From positions 1 through 41,202 of the forward strand of contig JANQIX010000067.1 in NCBI GenBank assembly GCA_028281925.1: a stretch of 41,202 nucleotides of DNA. The letters run 5' to 3'. Positions within the stretch are counted from its first letter, which is position 1; every line of letters begins with the position of its first letter. This document shows positions 25,013 to 33,219 of this stretch, in pieces. This DNA is from Alphaproteobacteria bacterium (GTDB taxonomy: Bacteria; Pseudomonadota; Alphaproteobacteria; DSM-16000; Inquilinaceae). The notes beneath the pieces were generated by a model. The model was not told the origin of the DNA and did no database searches. It was given only the letters and a program-made list of their open reading frames with translations. A program made the position numbers and the translations under genes.

Positions 25013-26038
25013 ATGATGATCAAATCAATGCTTGTCGCCGCGACTGCTCTCGTGGCTTTCGGAGCGGCCGCTCCGGCATTTGCAGGGGAGTCATTGGACG
25101 CGATCCGCGAGCGGGGCTCCCTGATATGCGGCGTTAACACCGGCCTTTCGGGCTTCTCCGCGCCCGACAGCGAAGGCGTCTATGCCGGTTTGGATGTGGA
25201 TGTTTGTCATGCGGTCGCGGCGGCCATCCTCGGCGATGCCAGCGCCGTTGAGTTCGTCGCTCTGACGGCCCAGCAGAGATTTACGGCCCTGCAGTCGGGC
25301 GAAGTCGATATTCTTTCGCGCAACACGACCTGGACGCTCACGCGCGATACGGCGCTGGGCCTCAACTTCGCCGGCGTCACCTTCTACGACGGTCAGGGCT
25401 TCATGGTTCCCAAGGAGCTTGGCGTCACCAGCGCGCTGGAGCTCAGCGGCGCCACGGTCTGCGTGCAGCCCGGAACTACCACCGAGCTGAACCTTGCAGA
25501 TTACTTCCGGGCCAACGACATGGACTTCGATGCCGTCGTCATCGAGTCCTTTGAAGAGGTGAACGCCGCCTATTTCGCCGGCCGCTGCGACGTCTACACG
25601 ACGGATGCCTCCGGCCTCGCGTCGATCCGGTCCACGGTGGCACCGAACCCCGACGACCACGTGATCCTGCCCGAGCTCATCTCGAAGGAGCCGCTGGGCC
25701 CGGTCGTGCGCCATGGCGACGACGAGTTCTTTGACATCGTCAAGTGGGTCGTGTTCGCGCTGATCGAGGCGGAAGAAAAGGGCATCACCCAGGCCAATGT
25801 CGAAGAGATGCTGGGCAGCGACGATCCGACCATCGCGCGCCTCTTGGGCTCGACCGAAGGCATGGGCGAGGCGCTGGGGCTGTCGGAAGACTGGGCCTAC
25901 AACGCCATCAGCGCCGTGGGTAACTACGGCGAGATCTTCGAGCGGCATGTCGGCGTCGACACCTCCCTGGGGCTGGAGCGCGGCATCAATGACCTGTGGA
26001 CCCGCGGCGGCCTGATGTACGCAATGCCGGCCCGCTGA
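25013..26038 (+). CDS. aapJ: General L-amino acid ABC transporter, periplasmic binding protein AapJ
   Basis: A 341-residue family 3 solute-binding protein. A Sec signal peptide covers residues 1-23 (MLVAATALVAFGAAAPAFA then GESLD). The mature start is ESLDAIRERGSLICGVNTGLSGFSAPDSEG, typical of AapJ/BztA, followed by GLDVDVCHAVAAAILGD and the ligand-site stretches QQRFTALQSGEVDILSRNTTWTLTRD and CVQPGTTTELNLADYFR. Length and the C-terminal region (AYNAISAVGNYGEIFERHVG) fit AapJ rather than a narrow-range family 3 protein. ATG 25013 and ATG 25016 are adjacent and equivalent. It is first in aapJQMP and is separated from aapQ by a strong terminator. Confidence 0.94.
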   Translation: MMIKSMLVAATALVAFGAAAPAFAGESLDAIRERGSLICGVNTGLSGFSAPDSEGVYAGLDVDVCHAVAAAILGDASAVEFVALTAQQRFTALQSGEVDILSRNTTWTLTRDTALGLNFAGVTFYDGQGFMVPKELGVTSALELSGATVCVQPGTTTELNLADYFRANDMDFDAVVIESFEEVNAAYFAGRCDVYTTDASGLASIRSTVAPNPDDHVILPELISKEPLGPVVRHGDDEFFDIVKWVVFALIEAEEKGITQANVEEMLGSDDPTIARLLGSTEGMGEALGLSEDWAYNAISAVGNYGEIFERHVGVDTSLGLERGINDLWTRGGLMYAMPAR

Positions 26039-26055
26039 GGTCGCAGGGGCCGTAA

Positions 26056-26112
26056 GAAGCGCGCCGTCGTCTTCCCGATCATCGGGCTGACGACGGCGCG
26101 CTTTCTTTTTTT
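26056..26112 (+). terminator. Strong rho-independent terminator/attenuator between aapJ and aapQ
   Basis: Bases 26057-26071 pair with 26089-26103 in a perfect 15-bp stem, and an inner CCCGAT/ATCGGG hairpin closes the loop. A run TTTCTTTTTTT (26102-26112) follows at once. It lies 18 bases after the aapJ stop and about 50 bases before aapQ on the same strand. Partial read-through would give more binding protein than permease. Confidence 0.88.
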
Positions 26113-26162
26113 CGGCCCCGCCCCCGCGCACGTCGCGCCGGGTTCAACGGAGTCTCCTAGCA

Positions 26163-27347
26163 GTGGCTGTCGACACGACCGTTAATTCTGCACCGCGGGC
26201 GTCGATCTGGAACGACCCACGCGGGCGCGCCATCATCTATCAGGTTCTGGTCGTTGGCGGCGTCGTGCTGATGTTCTGGTACCTGATCTCCAACACCATG
26301 GAGAACCTGCAGAACCAGCAGATTGCCAGCGGTTTCGGCTTTCTCGATCGCGAAGCCGGATTTGAGATCAGTGAGAGCCTGATCGACTTCTCTGCGGCCA
26401 GCAACTATGGCAGCGCCTTCCTGGTCGGCATCTTGAATACGTTCAAGGTCTCGGTGCTGGGCATCGCCATCGCCACGATCCTCGGGATCCTCATCGGTAT
26501 CGCCAGGCTGTCCAGCAACTGGCTGGTGGCCAAACTGGCCATGAGCTATGTCGAATTGCTGCGCAACATCCCGCTCTTGCTGCAGCTGTTCTTCTGGTAC
26601 GGCGTCATCACCGTCAGCCTCCCTGGGCCTCGGGAAGCGATCAATCCGCTGCCCGGCGTGTTCCTGAGCAACCGCGGCTTCAAAGTGCCGGTCCCGGAGG
26701 CGCATTTCGCCTTCACCATGGCCGGAGTGGCGTTGGTGATCGGCGTTATCGCCACCTATGTCGTCATGCGGTGGGCCAAGGCGCGACAGGCAAGGACCGG
26801 TCAGCCGTTTCCGATGTTGGCCGCAGGCGCCGGGCTGATCGTCGGTCTGCCCGTCCTGGCCTGGCTCTTGGGCGGTGCACCAACGACTCTGGACATGCCG
26901 GAACTCGGCCGGTTCCGCTTCACCGGCGGCATCACACTGACGCCGGAATTCGCCGCCCTTCTGTTCGGCCTTGCGACCTACACGGCCGCGTTCATTGCTG
27001 AGATCGTGCGCAGCGGCATCCTTGCCGTGAGCTATGGCCAGACCGAGGCCGCCTCTGCGTTGGGCTTGCGCAAGGGGCTGGTGCTGCGCCTCGTCGTCCT
27101 GCCGCAGGCGCTTCGCGTGATCATTCCGCCGACGACCAGCCAGTATCTGAATCTGACCAAGAACAGCTCTCTGGCCGTGGCCATCGGCTATCCGGACCTG
27201 GTCCATGTCGGCAACACGACGCTGAACCAGACCGGCCAGGCGATCGAGGCGATTTCCATCTTCATGGCGGTCTATCTGAGCCTGAGCCTCGCCATCTCCG
27301 CCTTCATGAATTGGTACAACCAGCGCATCGCGCTGGTGGAGCGATGA
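26163..27347 (+). CDS. aapQ: General L-amino acid ABC transporter permease AapQ
   Basis: A 394-residue inner-membrane permease of the His/Glu/Gln/Arg/opine family with about eight hydrophobic segments and the long periplasmic insert typical of AapQ. Conserved stretches are VGILNTFKVSVLGIAIATILGILIGIARLSSNWLVAKLAMSYVELLRNIPLLLQLFFWY and the EAA-type loop GQTEAASALGLRKGLVLRLVVLPQALRVIIPPTTSQYLNLTKNSSLAVAIGYPDL. The start is GTG with GGAG upstream. It is followed by aapM after four bases. It works as a heterodimer with AapM, energised by AapP. Confidence 0.95.
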   Translation: MAVDTTVNSAPRASIWNDPRGRAIIYQVLVVGGVVLMFWYLISNTMENLQNQQIASGFGFLDREAGFEISESLIDFSAASNYGSAFLVGILNTFKVSVLGIAIATILGILIGIARLSSNWLVAKLAMSYVELLRNIPLLLQLFFWYGVITVSLPGPREAINPLPGVFLSNRGFKVPVPEAHFAFTMAGVALVIGVIATYVVMRWAKARQARTGQPFPMLAAGAGLIVGLPVLAWLLGGAPTTLDMPELGRFRFTGGITLTPEFAALLFGLATYTAAFIAEIVRSGILAVSYGQTEAASALGLRKGLVLRLVVLPQALRVIIPPTTSQYLNLTKNSSLAVAIGYPDLVHVGNTTLNQTGQAIEAISIFMAVYLSLSLAISAFMNWYNQRIALVER

Positions 27348-27351
27348 CGTC

Positions 27352-28467
27352 ATGACGCAAGTGACAGACACAACCCCGCAGGACGAGGGCGAACGGCCGC
27401 CGGCGCTCAGCGTCGGCCCGCTCGGCTGGATGCGCGCAAACCTGTTCAACACGTGGTTCAACTCCGCCCTGACGATCCTGATCCTCTGGATCCTGATCGA
27501 AACCATCCCGCCGTTGCTCGACTGGGTCATCTTCAGCGCGGTCTGGGGCGATGTCGGTCCTGAGCCGTGCCGCGCGGGCGAGGGGGTCGGCGCCTGCTGG
27601 TCCTTCATCCATGAAAAGGGCCGGCTGATCCTTTTCGGCCTCTACCCGTCGGCTGAGCAGTGGCGGCCGATGCTGGTCATGGTGCTGTTTATCGGTCTGG
27701 TTGCCGCATCGGCCAGGCGCGAGCTGTGGAGCCGCAACCTGGCCTATGCCTGGGGCATCGGTGCGGTGGTGATGTTCGTTCTGATGTATGGCGGCGTGTT
27801 CGGGATGGAGTACGTCTCCAACACCCAGTGGGGTGGGCTTCCGTTGACGCTGGGCTTGTCGACCATCGGCTTGGTCGTGGCCTTTCCGCTCGGCGTCATC
27901 CTGGCCCTCGGCCGGCGATCCAACATGCCAGCGGTCCGGTCGATCTGTGTCGTCTATATCGAACTGATCCGCGGCGTGCCGCTGATCACGGTGCTGTTCA
28001 TGGCATCGGTTCTGTTCCCGCTGTTCCTGCCCACGGGCGTGACCATCGACAAGCTATTGCGCGCGCAGGTCGGCATGATCCTGTTCGCTGCAGCCTATTT
28101 GGCGGAGGTGGTGCGAGGTGGGCTGCAGGCGATCCCCAAAGGCCAGTATGAAGCCGCCGAGAGCCTGGGCCTGGGATACTGGCGCAAGATGAGGCTCATC
28201 ATCCTGCCGCAGGCGCTGCGCATCTCGATCCCGCCGCTGGTCAACACCTTCATCGGCTTTTTCAAGGACACCACGCTGGTGATCATCATCGGCCTCTTCG
28301 ACCTGCTGAATGCGGCGAAGGCGGCCCTGACCGATCGCGAGTGGGCGGGCTTCTACATGGAAGGCTATCTGTTCTGCGCGATCATCTATTTCGTCTTCTG
28401 CTATTCGATGTCGCGCTATTCGCAGAACCTGGAACGCAAGCTGCAGACCGGCCATGCCCGGCGCTGA
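27352..28467 (+). CDS. aapM: General L-amino acid ABC transporter permease AapM
   Basis: A 371-residue permease, partner of AapQ. The first third carries a hydrophobic segment ([23 protein letters not shown]) and an AapM-specific linker. The transport core includes [59 protein letters not shown] and the ATPase-contact loop [56 protein letters not shown]. It begins with an ATG four bases after aapQ and ends 29 bases before aapP. The length fits AapM/BztC. Confidence 0.95.
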   Translation: MTQVTDTTPQDEGERPPALSVGPLGWMRANLFNTWFNSALTILILWILIETIPPLLDWVIFSAVWGDVGPEPCRAGEGVGACWSFIHEKGRLILFGLYPSAEQWRPMLVMVLFIGLVAASARRELWSRNLAYAWGIGAVVMFVLMYGGVFGMEYVSNTQWGGLPLTLGLSTIGLVVAFPLGVILALGRRSNMPAVRSICVVYIELIRGVPLITVLFMASVLFPLFLPTGVTIDKLLRAQVGMILFAAAYLAEVVRGGLQAIPKGQYEAAESLGLGYWRKMRLIILPQALRISIPPLVNTFIGFFKDTTLVIIIGLFDLLNAAKAALTDREWAGFYMEGYLFCAIIYFVFCYSMSRYSQNLERKLQTGHARR

Positions 28468-28496
28468 CGCCAAGGAACAAGGGAGGCGAGAAGGCC

Positions 28497-29267
28497 ATGA
28501 CTGCACATGAGATGGCAGCCGAGACCGGACAGCACGGCATCATCCAGATGCTCGGCGTCAACAAGTGGTTCGGCGAATTCCATGTCCTCAGGGACATCAA
28601 TCTGAGTGTCGATCAGGGGGAAAAGATCGTCATCTGCGGGCCTTCGGGGTCGGGCAAATCGACCCTAATCCGCTGCATCAACGCGCTGGAGGAGTATCAG
28701 CGCGGTCAGATCATCGTCGACGGTGTGCCGCTGACCAACAACCTGAAGAACATCGATGCCGTGCGTAGCGAGGTCGGCATGGTGTTCCAGCAGTTCAACC
28801 TGTTTCCCCATCTGACGGTGCTGGAGAACCTGACCCTGGCGCCCATCTGGGTGCGCAAGGTGCCCAAGCGCGAGGCGGAGGAGACGGCCATGTACTTCCT
28901 CGGTCGCGTCAAGATCCCGGAGCAGGCGGCGAAGTACCCCGGCCAGCTTTCCGGCGGGCAGCAACAGCGTGTGGCGATCGCCCGGTCGCTGTGCATGCGC
29001 CCGAAGGTAATGCTGTTCGATGAACCCACTTCGGCCCTCGATCCGGAGATGATCAAAGAGGTGCTGGACGTGATGATCGAACTGGCGAACGAGGGCATTA
29101 CCATGTTGTGCGTGACGCACGAGATGGGATTTGCCCGCACGGTCGCCAATCGTGTGATTTTCATGGACCGCGGCCAGATCATCGAGCAGAACGAGCCGGA
29201 GGAGTTCTTCAACAATCCCCAGTCGGAGCGGACCCAGCTCTTCCTGAGCCAGATCTTGTCCCATTGA
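28497..29267 (+). CDS. aapP: General L-amino acid ABC transporter ATP-binding protein AapP
   Basis: A 256-residue ATPase of the polar amino-acid importer class. Walker A is GPSGSGKST (48-56), the Q-loop region [19 protein letters not shown], the signature [10 protein letters not shown] (151-160), Walker [15 protein letters not shown] (171-184), and the switch histidine is in CVTHEMGFA. The end [15 protein letters not shown] is typical of AapP/GlnQ. ATG 28497 has GGGAGG upstream; an open frame extending back into aapM is not part of the gene. The creatininase-family gene follows after 16 bases, suggesting co-transcription. Confidence 0.95.
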   Translation: MTAHEMAAETGQHGIIQMLGVNKWFGEFHVLRDINLSVDQGEKIVICGPSGSGKSTLIRCINALEEYQRGQIIVDGVPLTNNLKNIDAVRSEVGMVFQQFNLFPHLTVLENLTLAPIWVRKVPKREAEETAMYFLGRVKIPEQAAKYPGQLSGGQQQRVAIARSLCMRPKVMLFDEPTSALDPEMIKEVLDVMIELANEGITMLCVTHEMGFARTVANRVIFMDRGQIIEQNEPEEFFNNPQSERTQLFLSQILSH

Positions 29268-29283
29268 ACGGAGGCCGTATCCC

Positions 29284-30030
29284 TTGCGTCTGCAGCTTGC
29301 CAGCTGGCCGGAGGTCCAGGAGTACCTGACGGAATCCAAGGGCATCATGATGCCGATCGGGTCAACCGAGCAGCACGGCCCCACCGGCCTGGTCGGCACC
29401 GATGCTATAACGGCCGAAGAGATCGCTTGGCGGGCCGGCGAACTGGTGAATGCGCTTGTCGGACCGACGATCTCAGTCGGCATGGCCCACCATCATATGG
29501 AGTTTCCCGGCACCATGACGTTGCGGCCGACCACGCTCGTGGCGGTTATCCGCGACTATGTGGCCTCTCTGGCGAGCCACGGGTTCCGGCGGTTCCTGTT
29601 CGTCAACGGGCATGGCGGCAATCTCGCCACCGTCGGCGCTGCGTTCTACGAGATCTATCAGGAATTCCGGCAAGCACAGGGTGCCGAGGCACCGGATCTG
29701 CGATGCCGGGTGCTGAACTGGTGGGACGGATCGAAGGTGCGGGCCATGTCGGACGATCTCTTCGGCAGTCGGATGGGCAGCCACGCCACCCCGTCTGAAG
29801 TCTCGGTCGCCGCATACGCGTATCCGGGATATGTCAAGCATGCCGAACTCGATCCGCCGGTGGCCCCGAGCGGCCGATTCTACGATGCCAGGGACTACCG
29901 CCGCCGCTTTCCCGACGGCCGCATTGGATCGGACCCGTCGATGGCGACGCCGGCCCATGGCGAGCGGCTATTGGTCGTCGCGGCTGCCGATCTGGCGGAA
30001 GCCTATCGCCAGTTCATGAACGAGGACTGA
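29284..30030 (+). CDS. Creatininase-family metal-dependent amidohydrolase
   Basis: A 248-residue member of the creatininase superfamily. Metal ligands are visible in STEQHGP (E29, H31), GTD (D40) and NGHGGN (H110), and a later SHATPSEVSVA matches the family's HAGxxET-type motif. Catalytic creatininases have NGHYEN at the fourth position; this protein has NGHGGN, as in FAPy-deformylase and mycofactocin-type relatives. Real creatininase activity is therefore doubtful. The start is TTG with GGAGG upstream. It follows aapP by 16 bases, so it may hydrolyse an amide or cyclic compound whose product or substrate is taken up by Aap; that link is inference. Confidence 0.87.
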   Translation: MRLQLASWPEVQEYLTESKGIMMPIGSTEQHGPTGLVGTDAITAEEIAWRAGELVNALVGPTISVGMAHHHMEFPGTMTLRPTTLVAVIRDYVASLASHGFRRFLFVNGHGGNLATVGAAFYEIYQEFRQAQGAEAPDLRCRVLNWWDGSKVRAMSDDLFGSRMGSHATPSEVSVAAYAYPGYVKHAELDPPVAPSGRFYDARDYRRRFPDGRIGSDPSMATPAHGERLLVVAAADLAEAYRQFMNED

Positions 30031-30207
30031 CAGTCACGCAGGCACAGCCTGCCGCCTGTGGATCGTTCCATGAGGTCCTGTTCCCGGACTCGCAATGGGA
30101 TCGGCGCAAGGGGATCGGCGTCGGTATCGGCGGTTCCGGGTCAGCACCTCCATGCCCATATATCGGATCGAACCGTTCAATCCGTGGCGAGGGAAAGGGG
30201 AACAGCC

Positions 30208-30513
30208 ATGAGGGCAGCTCTGATCTTCACGGGCAGCGGACCGATCGTCATCCTGACCTCATACAACTCGTTCGGCGACGTGAAGCTGTTGGCGAAGCTG
30301 TACGCCAAGGGCATCGACAAGTTCATCGCCTATGACCTGCCGTTGGACCTGGTCGAACAGCGATACGGGAACCACTACCAGGTGGTGACGCACGACCTGA
30401 GCGAGACCGATGACCTGCGGGTGCTGGATTTTAACGGCGAACGGGCATTCCGCCTGTTCCACCTGAACGAGCTGGGCGAGCCGTTCAAGTACGAGAGCCG
30501 CAACGTCGGTTAG
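30208..30513 (+). CDS. Small conserved-looking protein of unknown function
   Basis: A 101-residue cytoplasmic protein. ATG 30208 has a good ribosome site (AAAGGGG) upstream, and the sequence upstream of it in the same frame is not protein-like. It begins MRAALIFTGSGPIVILTSYNS and contains KLYAKGIDKFIAYDLPLDLVEQRYGNHYQVV and an acidic stretch DLSETDDLRVLDFNGE. The strand-rich start and mixed charge suggest a compact alpha/beta fold. I recall similar small cytosolic proteins in alphaproteobacteria but assign no function. It lies 177 bases after the creatininase-family gene and converges on the next gene. Confidence 0.65.
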   Translation: MRAALIFTGSGPIVILTSYNSFGDVKLLAKLYAKGIDKFIAYDLPLDLVEQRYGNHYQVVTHDLSETDDLRVLDFNGERAFRLFHLNELGEPFKYESRNVG

Positions 30514-30535
30514 TGCTGCACGGGCGCGCCGGTCC

Positions 30536-30943
30536 TTAACCCGTCTCGCCCGCGTTGTTCAAGGCGGCGGCAAGGGCGTCCGCCAAACGGCGTGTCTGGT
30601 CCTGCGTCAGGGCCAGCTGGGTGTAGGCGTTGCCGACCACGACGCCCAACACCTCTTTGCCCTCGTGCTGGCCGAGATGGGCAATGCCCGTGGCTCCATG
30701 CGGTCTCGGCACCTTCTTCTCTGCGACCACATCCCTGGGGTGAATGCCGCGGTTGGCGGCCGAGCGCACGGCCAGGTGCAGCACGACCTGCAGCAAGTCG
30801 CTGAGACCCTCACTCGGAACCCTCAGCACCTGGATGTCGTCCCCGTTTTTCCAGCCGAGCTCGGCGATTTCCCCGGTTTCGTCGAGATCGCCGCCGGGAC
30901 CAGTGGCGGCGGGCACCTCACGCAGGCGGTCTGCCAGTGTCAT
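30536..30943 (-). CDS. Hypothetical protein, last gene of the cysK-alaX-sseA-side cluster
   Basis: A 135-residue soluble protein with no family I can name. It begins MTLADRLREVPAATGPGG and contains a hydrophobic helix DLLQVVLHLAVRSAANRG, a central HLGQHEGKEVLGVVVGNAY strand pair and a C-terminal helix TQDQTRRLADALAAALNNAG. No signal peptide or membrane helix is seen. It lies 60 bases downstream of the GNAT gene on the same strand, so it could belong to that transcript. It is convergent with the small plus-strand gene. Confidence 0.65.
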   Translation of the reverse strand: MTLADRLREVPAATGPGGDLDETGEIAELGWKNGDDIQVLRVPSEGLSDLLQVVLHLAVRSAANRGIHPRDVVAEKKVPRPHGATGIAHLGQHEGKEVLGVVVGNAYTQLALTQDQTRRLADALAAALNNAGETG

Positions 30944-31003
30944 GTCTTCAGGCTCCGGATAGAGGGGGCATAGAGAGGGCTGGCTTCGGGCCCATGCGGT
31001 CGG

Positions 31004-31603
31004 TCATGCCTCGGCGATCGGATGTTGAGGGGCGACGTGCCGGGGCAACAGGCCGGTCAGACGAGGGTCGTCCTTCTCGTAGTCGCGCCGCCGCACGGGG
31101 ATAAAGCCGGCCCTCTGATAGACCTTGAGAGCCTTGGGGTGGTCAAGTGTGCAAGTGTTCACCGTCACTTTGGCCGCGCCATCGTTCCACGCCCGGAAGA
31201 TGCCGAAATCCAGCAGATAAGGGCCGAGCCGCCGGCCGACGAAGTCCGGCATCAGACCGAAATAGTCGACATTCGTTTCGTGCCGGTCGATGCGGCGCAA
31301 CTCGATGAACCCCGCCGGCACGCCCGCCATATGCATGACGAACAGGGAAACCGCGGGGCTGGCGAGGATGGCGGCCAGGTTGTCGTCCGAGACCGTTCGA
31401 CGCTCCGTCCAGAGCCAGGGTTCCCCGACCGTGTTGAACAGATAGCGGTAGTAATGCGCGGGCGGCCTGTGGGCCTGGATGACAGCAGTATCGGCAGTCG
31501 GCGCCGGCGCCGGGGTGCGTCCGGGCCGCTTGGTCATCTCAAGATAAGTGACCGTGAAGCGGATCTTGCCCGCCCGCGATGGCGTACCGAGGACATCAGT
31601 CAT
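31004..31603 (-). CDS. GNAT-family N-acetyltransferase
   Basis: A 199-residue acetyltransferase. The acetyl-CoA-binding core is visible as [26 protein letters not shown] (motif A, about 114-139, with the R-x2-G-type turn), then [25 protein letters not shown] (motif B, about 147-170). The N-terminus ([12 protein letters not shown]) and [20 protein letters not shown] resemble GNATs related to alphaproteobacterial amino-group acetylases. The acceptor is unknown. The ATG overlaps the sulfurtransferase stop by eight bases, so the two are co-translated. An upstream open frame exists but is antisense-like. Confidence 0.85.
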   Translation of the reverse strand: MTDVLGTPSRAGKIRFTVTYLEMTKRPGRTPAPAPTADTAVIQAHRPPAHYYRYLFNTVGEPWLWTERRTVSDDNLAAILASPAVSLFVMHMAGVPAGFIELRRIDRHETNVDYFGLMPDFVGRRLGPYLLDFGIFRAWNDGAAKVTVNTCTLDHPKALKVYQRAGFIPVRRRDYEKDDPRLTGLLPRHVAPQHPIAEA

Positions 31604-32468
31604 GGGCCGGTCCCGTTTCGGCCGGCAGATCGGTCCGCAGGCCCCATTCCGCCCAGGATCCGTCATAGACCGCCATGTCCGGCCGGCCCAAGAGATGTGC
31701 GCCCAGCGCCAGCACGCAGGCCGTGACACCGCTGCCGCAGCTGGCGACCACCGGCCCCTCTTCCGGCAAACCGGAGGCGGCGAGCCGAGCCCGGAGGGCC
31801 TGTTCCGGCAGGAACACCTTGGTTTCGGGGTCGAGAAGATCGGTGTAGGGCAAGCTGCGCGCGCCGGGGATGTGTCCGCGACGGCGCCCGGGCCAAAGGT
31901 CGTCCGCACTGCCGTCAAAGCGTGGTGCGGCACGGGCATCCACAACGGTCTCGGCACGAGTTTCCAGATTGGCTGCAAGATCGTCGATCGTTCGCACCAG
32001 GTCCCGCCGGAAGGTCGCTGTGAACTGGGTTGGCGTTGGTGCCGACCCGCCGGATGCCAGCGGGCGGCTCTCCGCCTTCCATTGCGGCAGGCCGCCGTCC
32101 AGCACTGCCACACGGTCATGACCGAACAGCCGGAACAGCCACCACGCCCTGGCCGCGCTCATCAGGCCGACGCTGTCATAGCTCACCACCAGGTGGCCGT
32201 TTCCGATGCCGAGTTCCCCGATCTTCTCAGCAAACCGCTCCGCCGTGGGGATCATATGCGGCTGGTCGTGGTCCGGGTCGGCGATGTCGTCGATGTCGAA
32301 GAACACGGCGCCGGGGACATGCTCCGCGTTGAATTCCGTGCCGGCGTCGCGGCCCATGATGGGCAGGTGATAGCTGGCATCGACGACCTTCAGGTCGGGA
32401 TGGTGAAGATGGGCGGCCAGCCACTGGCTGTCGACCAGAGGCCCAGCCTGGAGGGGGGCTTCGGCCAT
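31596..32468 (-). CDS. sseA: 3-mercaptopyruvate sulfurtransferase (double-rhodanese)
   Basis: A 290-residue two-domain rhodanese. The N-terminal, inactive domain has [37 protein letters not shown]. The C-terminal catalytic domain has [23 protein letters not shown] and the active loop CGSGVTA with catalytic C244. The CG[S/T]GVT loop is diagnostic of mercaptopyruvate sulfurtransferase, as opposed to the CRKGVT loop of thiosulfate sulfurtransferase. It moves sulfur from 3-mercaptopyruvate, a cysteine deamination product, to thiols or cyanide. It follows alaX by 37 bases in the cysK-alaX-sseA order. Confidence 0.93.
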   Translation of the reverse strand: MAEAPLQAGPLVDSQWLAAHLHHPDLKVVDASYHLPIMGRDAGTEFNAEHVPGAVFFDIDDIADPDHDQPHMIPTAERFAEKIGELGIGNGHLVVSYDSVGLMSAARAWWLFRLFGHDRVAVLDGGLPQWKAESRPLASGGSAPTPTQFTATFRRDLVRTIDDLAANLETRAETVVDARAAPRFDGSADDLWPGRRRGHIPGARSLPYTDLLDPETKVFLPEQALRARLAASGLPEEGPVVASCGSGVTACVLALGAHLLGRPDMAVYDGSWAEWGLRTDLPAETGPAHD

Positions 32469-32505
32469 GGTTCGGCACGCTCCTCAGTCGTATGCGCTGG
32501 CGGCT

Positions 32506-33219
32506 TCAGGCCAGCGCTATATTGACGCGGCGGTTCTGCTTGCCCTTGTTCTCGATCTTGCCGACGGCGATGGCACCGATCTCGCTCGTATTGGCCACAT
32601 GGGTGCCGCCGCAGGGCTGCAGGTCGACTGGGCCTTCATCGGGGCCGATCTGCAGCAGGCGCACCCGGCCAGCACCACTGGGCGGCTTCACCGACATGGT
32701 CCGCACCAGTTCCGGACGCTCTGCCATCTCCGCATCCGTGATCCACCTGGGCGCGACTGGATGGCCTTCCGCGATCAAGCGGTTCAGCGCATCGGCGATC
32801 GCCTGCTTGTCCAGCGCCCCCGTCGGCACATTAAAGTCCAGCCGGCTCTTATCCGCCCCCACCTGGCCGCCCGTGACGTCACCGGTGACGATGGAGCAGA
32901 TCAGATGCATGGCGGTGTGCATGCGCATATGGCGGTACCGCCGGTCCCAATCGATCGCGGCCTCAACTTCGGTACCCGCTGTCGGAAGGGCAGACCCTTC
33001 GGCCGGGACATGCACGATGTCGCCGCCCTCTCCCTTCACGGTATCGATAATGCGGCATTCGCCGCCGTCCCAGCTTAGCACGCCAGCGTCGCCCGGCTGG
33101 CCGCCACCCATGACGTAGAACACCGTGCGGTCCAGCACGACCCCGTCGGGCGCCGCAGCAACGACCGTGGCGCGGCACGTCTTCAGATAGGCATCTTCGC
33201 GAAACAGCTCTTCCGTCAT
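32506..33219 (-). CDS. AlaX-type alanyl-tRNA trans-editing protein
   Basis: A 237-residue free-standing homologue of the alanyl-tRNA synthetase editing domain, which hydrolyses mischarged Ser- or Gly-tRNA(Ala). Zinc ligands are present: H101 and H105 in MHTAMHL, C203 and H207 in CGGTH. A preceding stretch has the FYVMGGGQPGDAG motif of the synthetase-derived second domain, so this is the longer AlaX-II form. Its ATG overlaps the cysK stop (ATGA). Coupling with a cysteine synthase and a mercaptopyruvate sulfurtransferase is suggestive, since serine feeds the cysteine route, but that functional link is inference. Confidence 0.9.
   Translation of the reverse strand: MTEELFREDAYLKTCRATVVAAAPDGVVLDRTVFYVMGGGQPGDAGVLSWDGGECRIIDTVKGEGGDIVHVPAEGSALPTAGTEVEAAIDWDRRYRHMRMHTAMHLICSIVTGDVTGGQVGADKSRLDFNVPTGALDKQAIADALNRLIAEGHPVAPRWITDAEMAERPELVRTMSVKPPSGAGRVRLLQIGPDEGPVDLQPCGGTHVANTSEIGAIAVGKIENKGKQNRRVNIALA

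Noticed and set aside
26157..27608. A 483-codon open frame on the minus strand opposite aapQ
   Set aside because: It is an antisense shadow; the aapQ and aapM reading frames carry all permease motifs.
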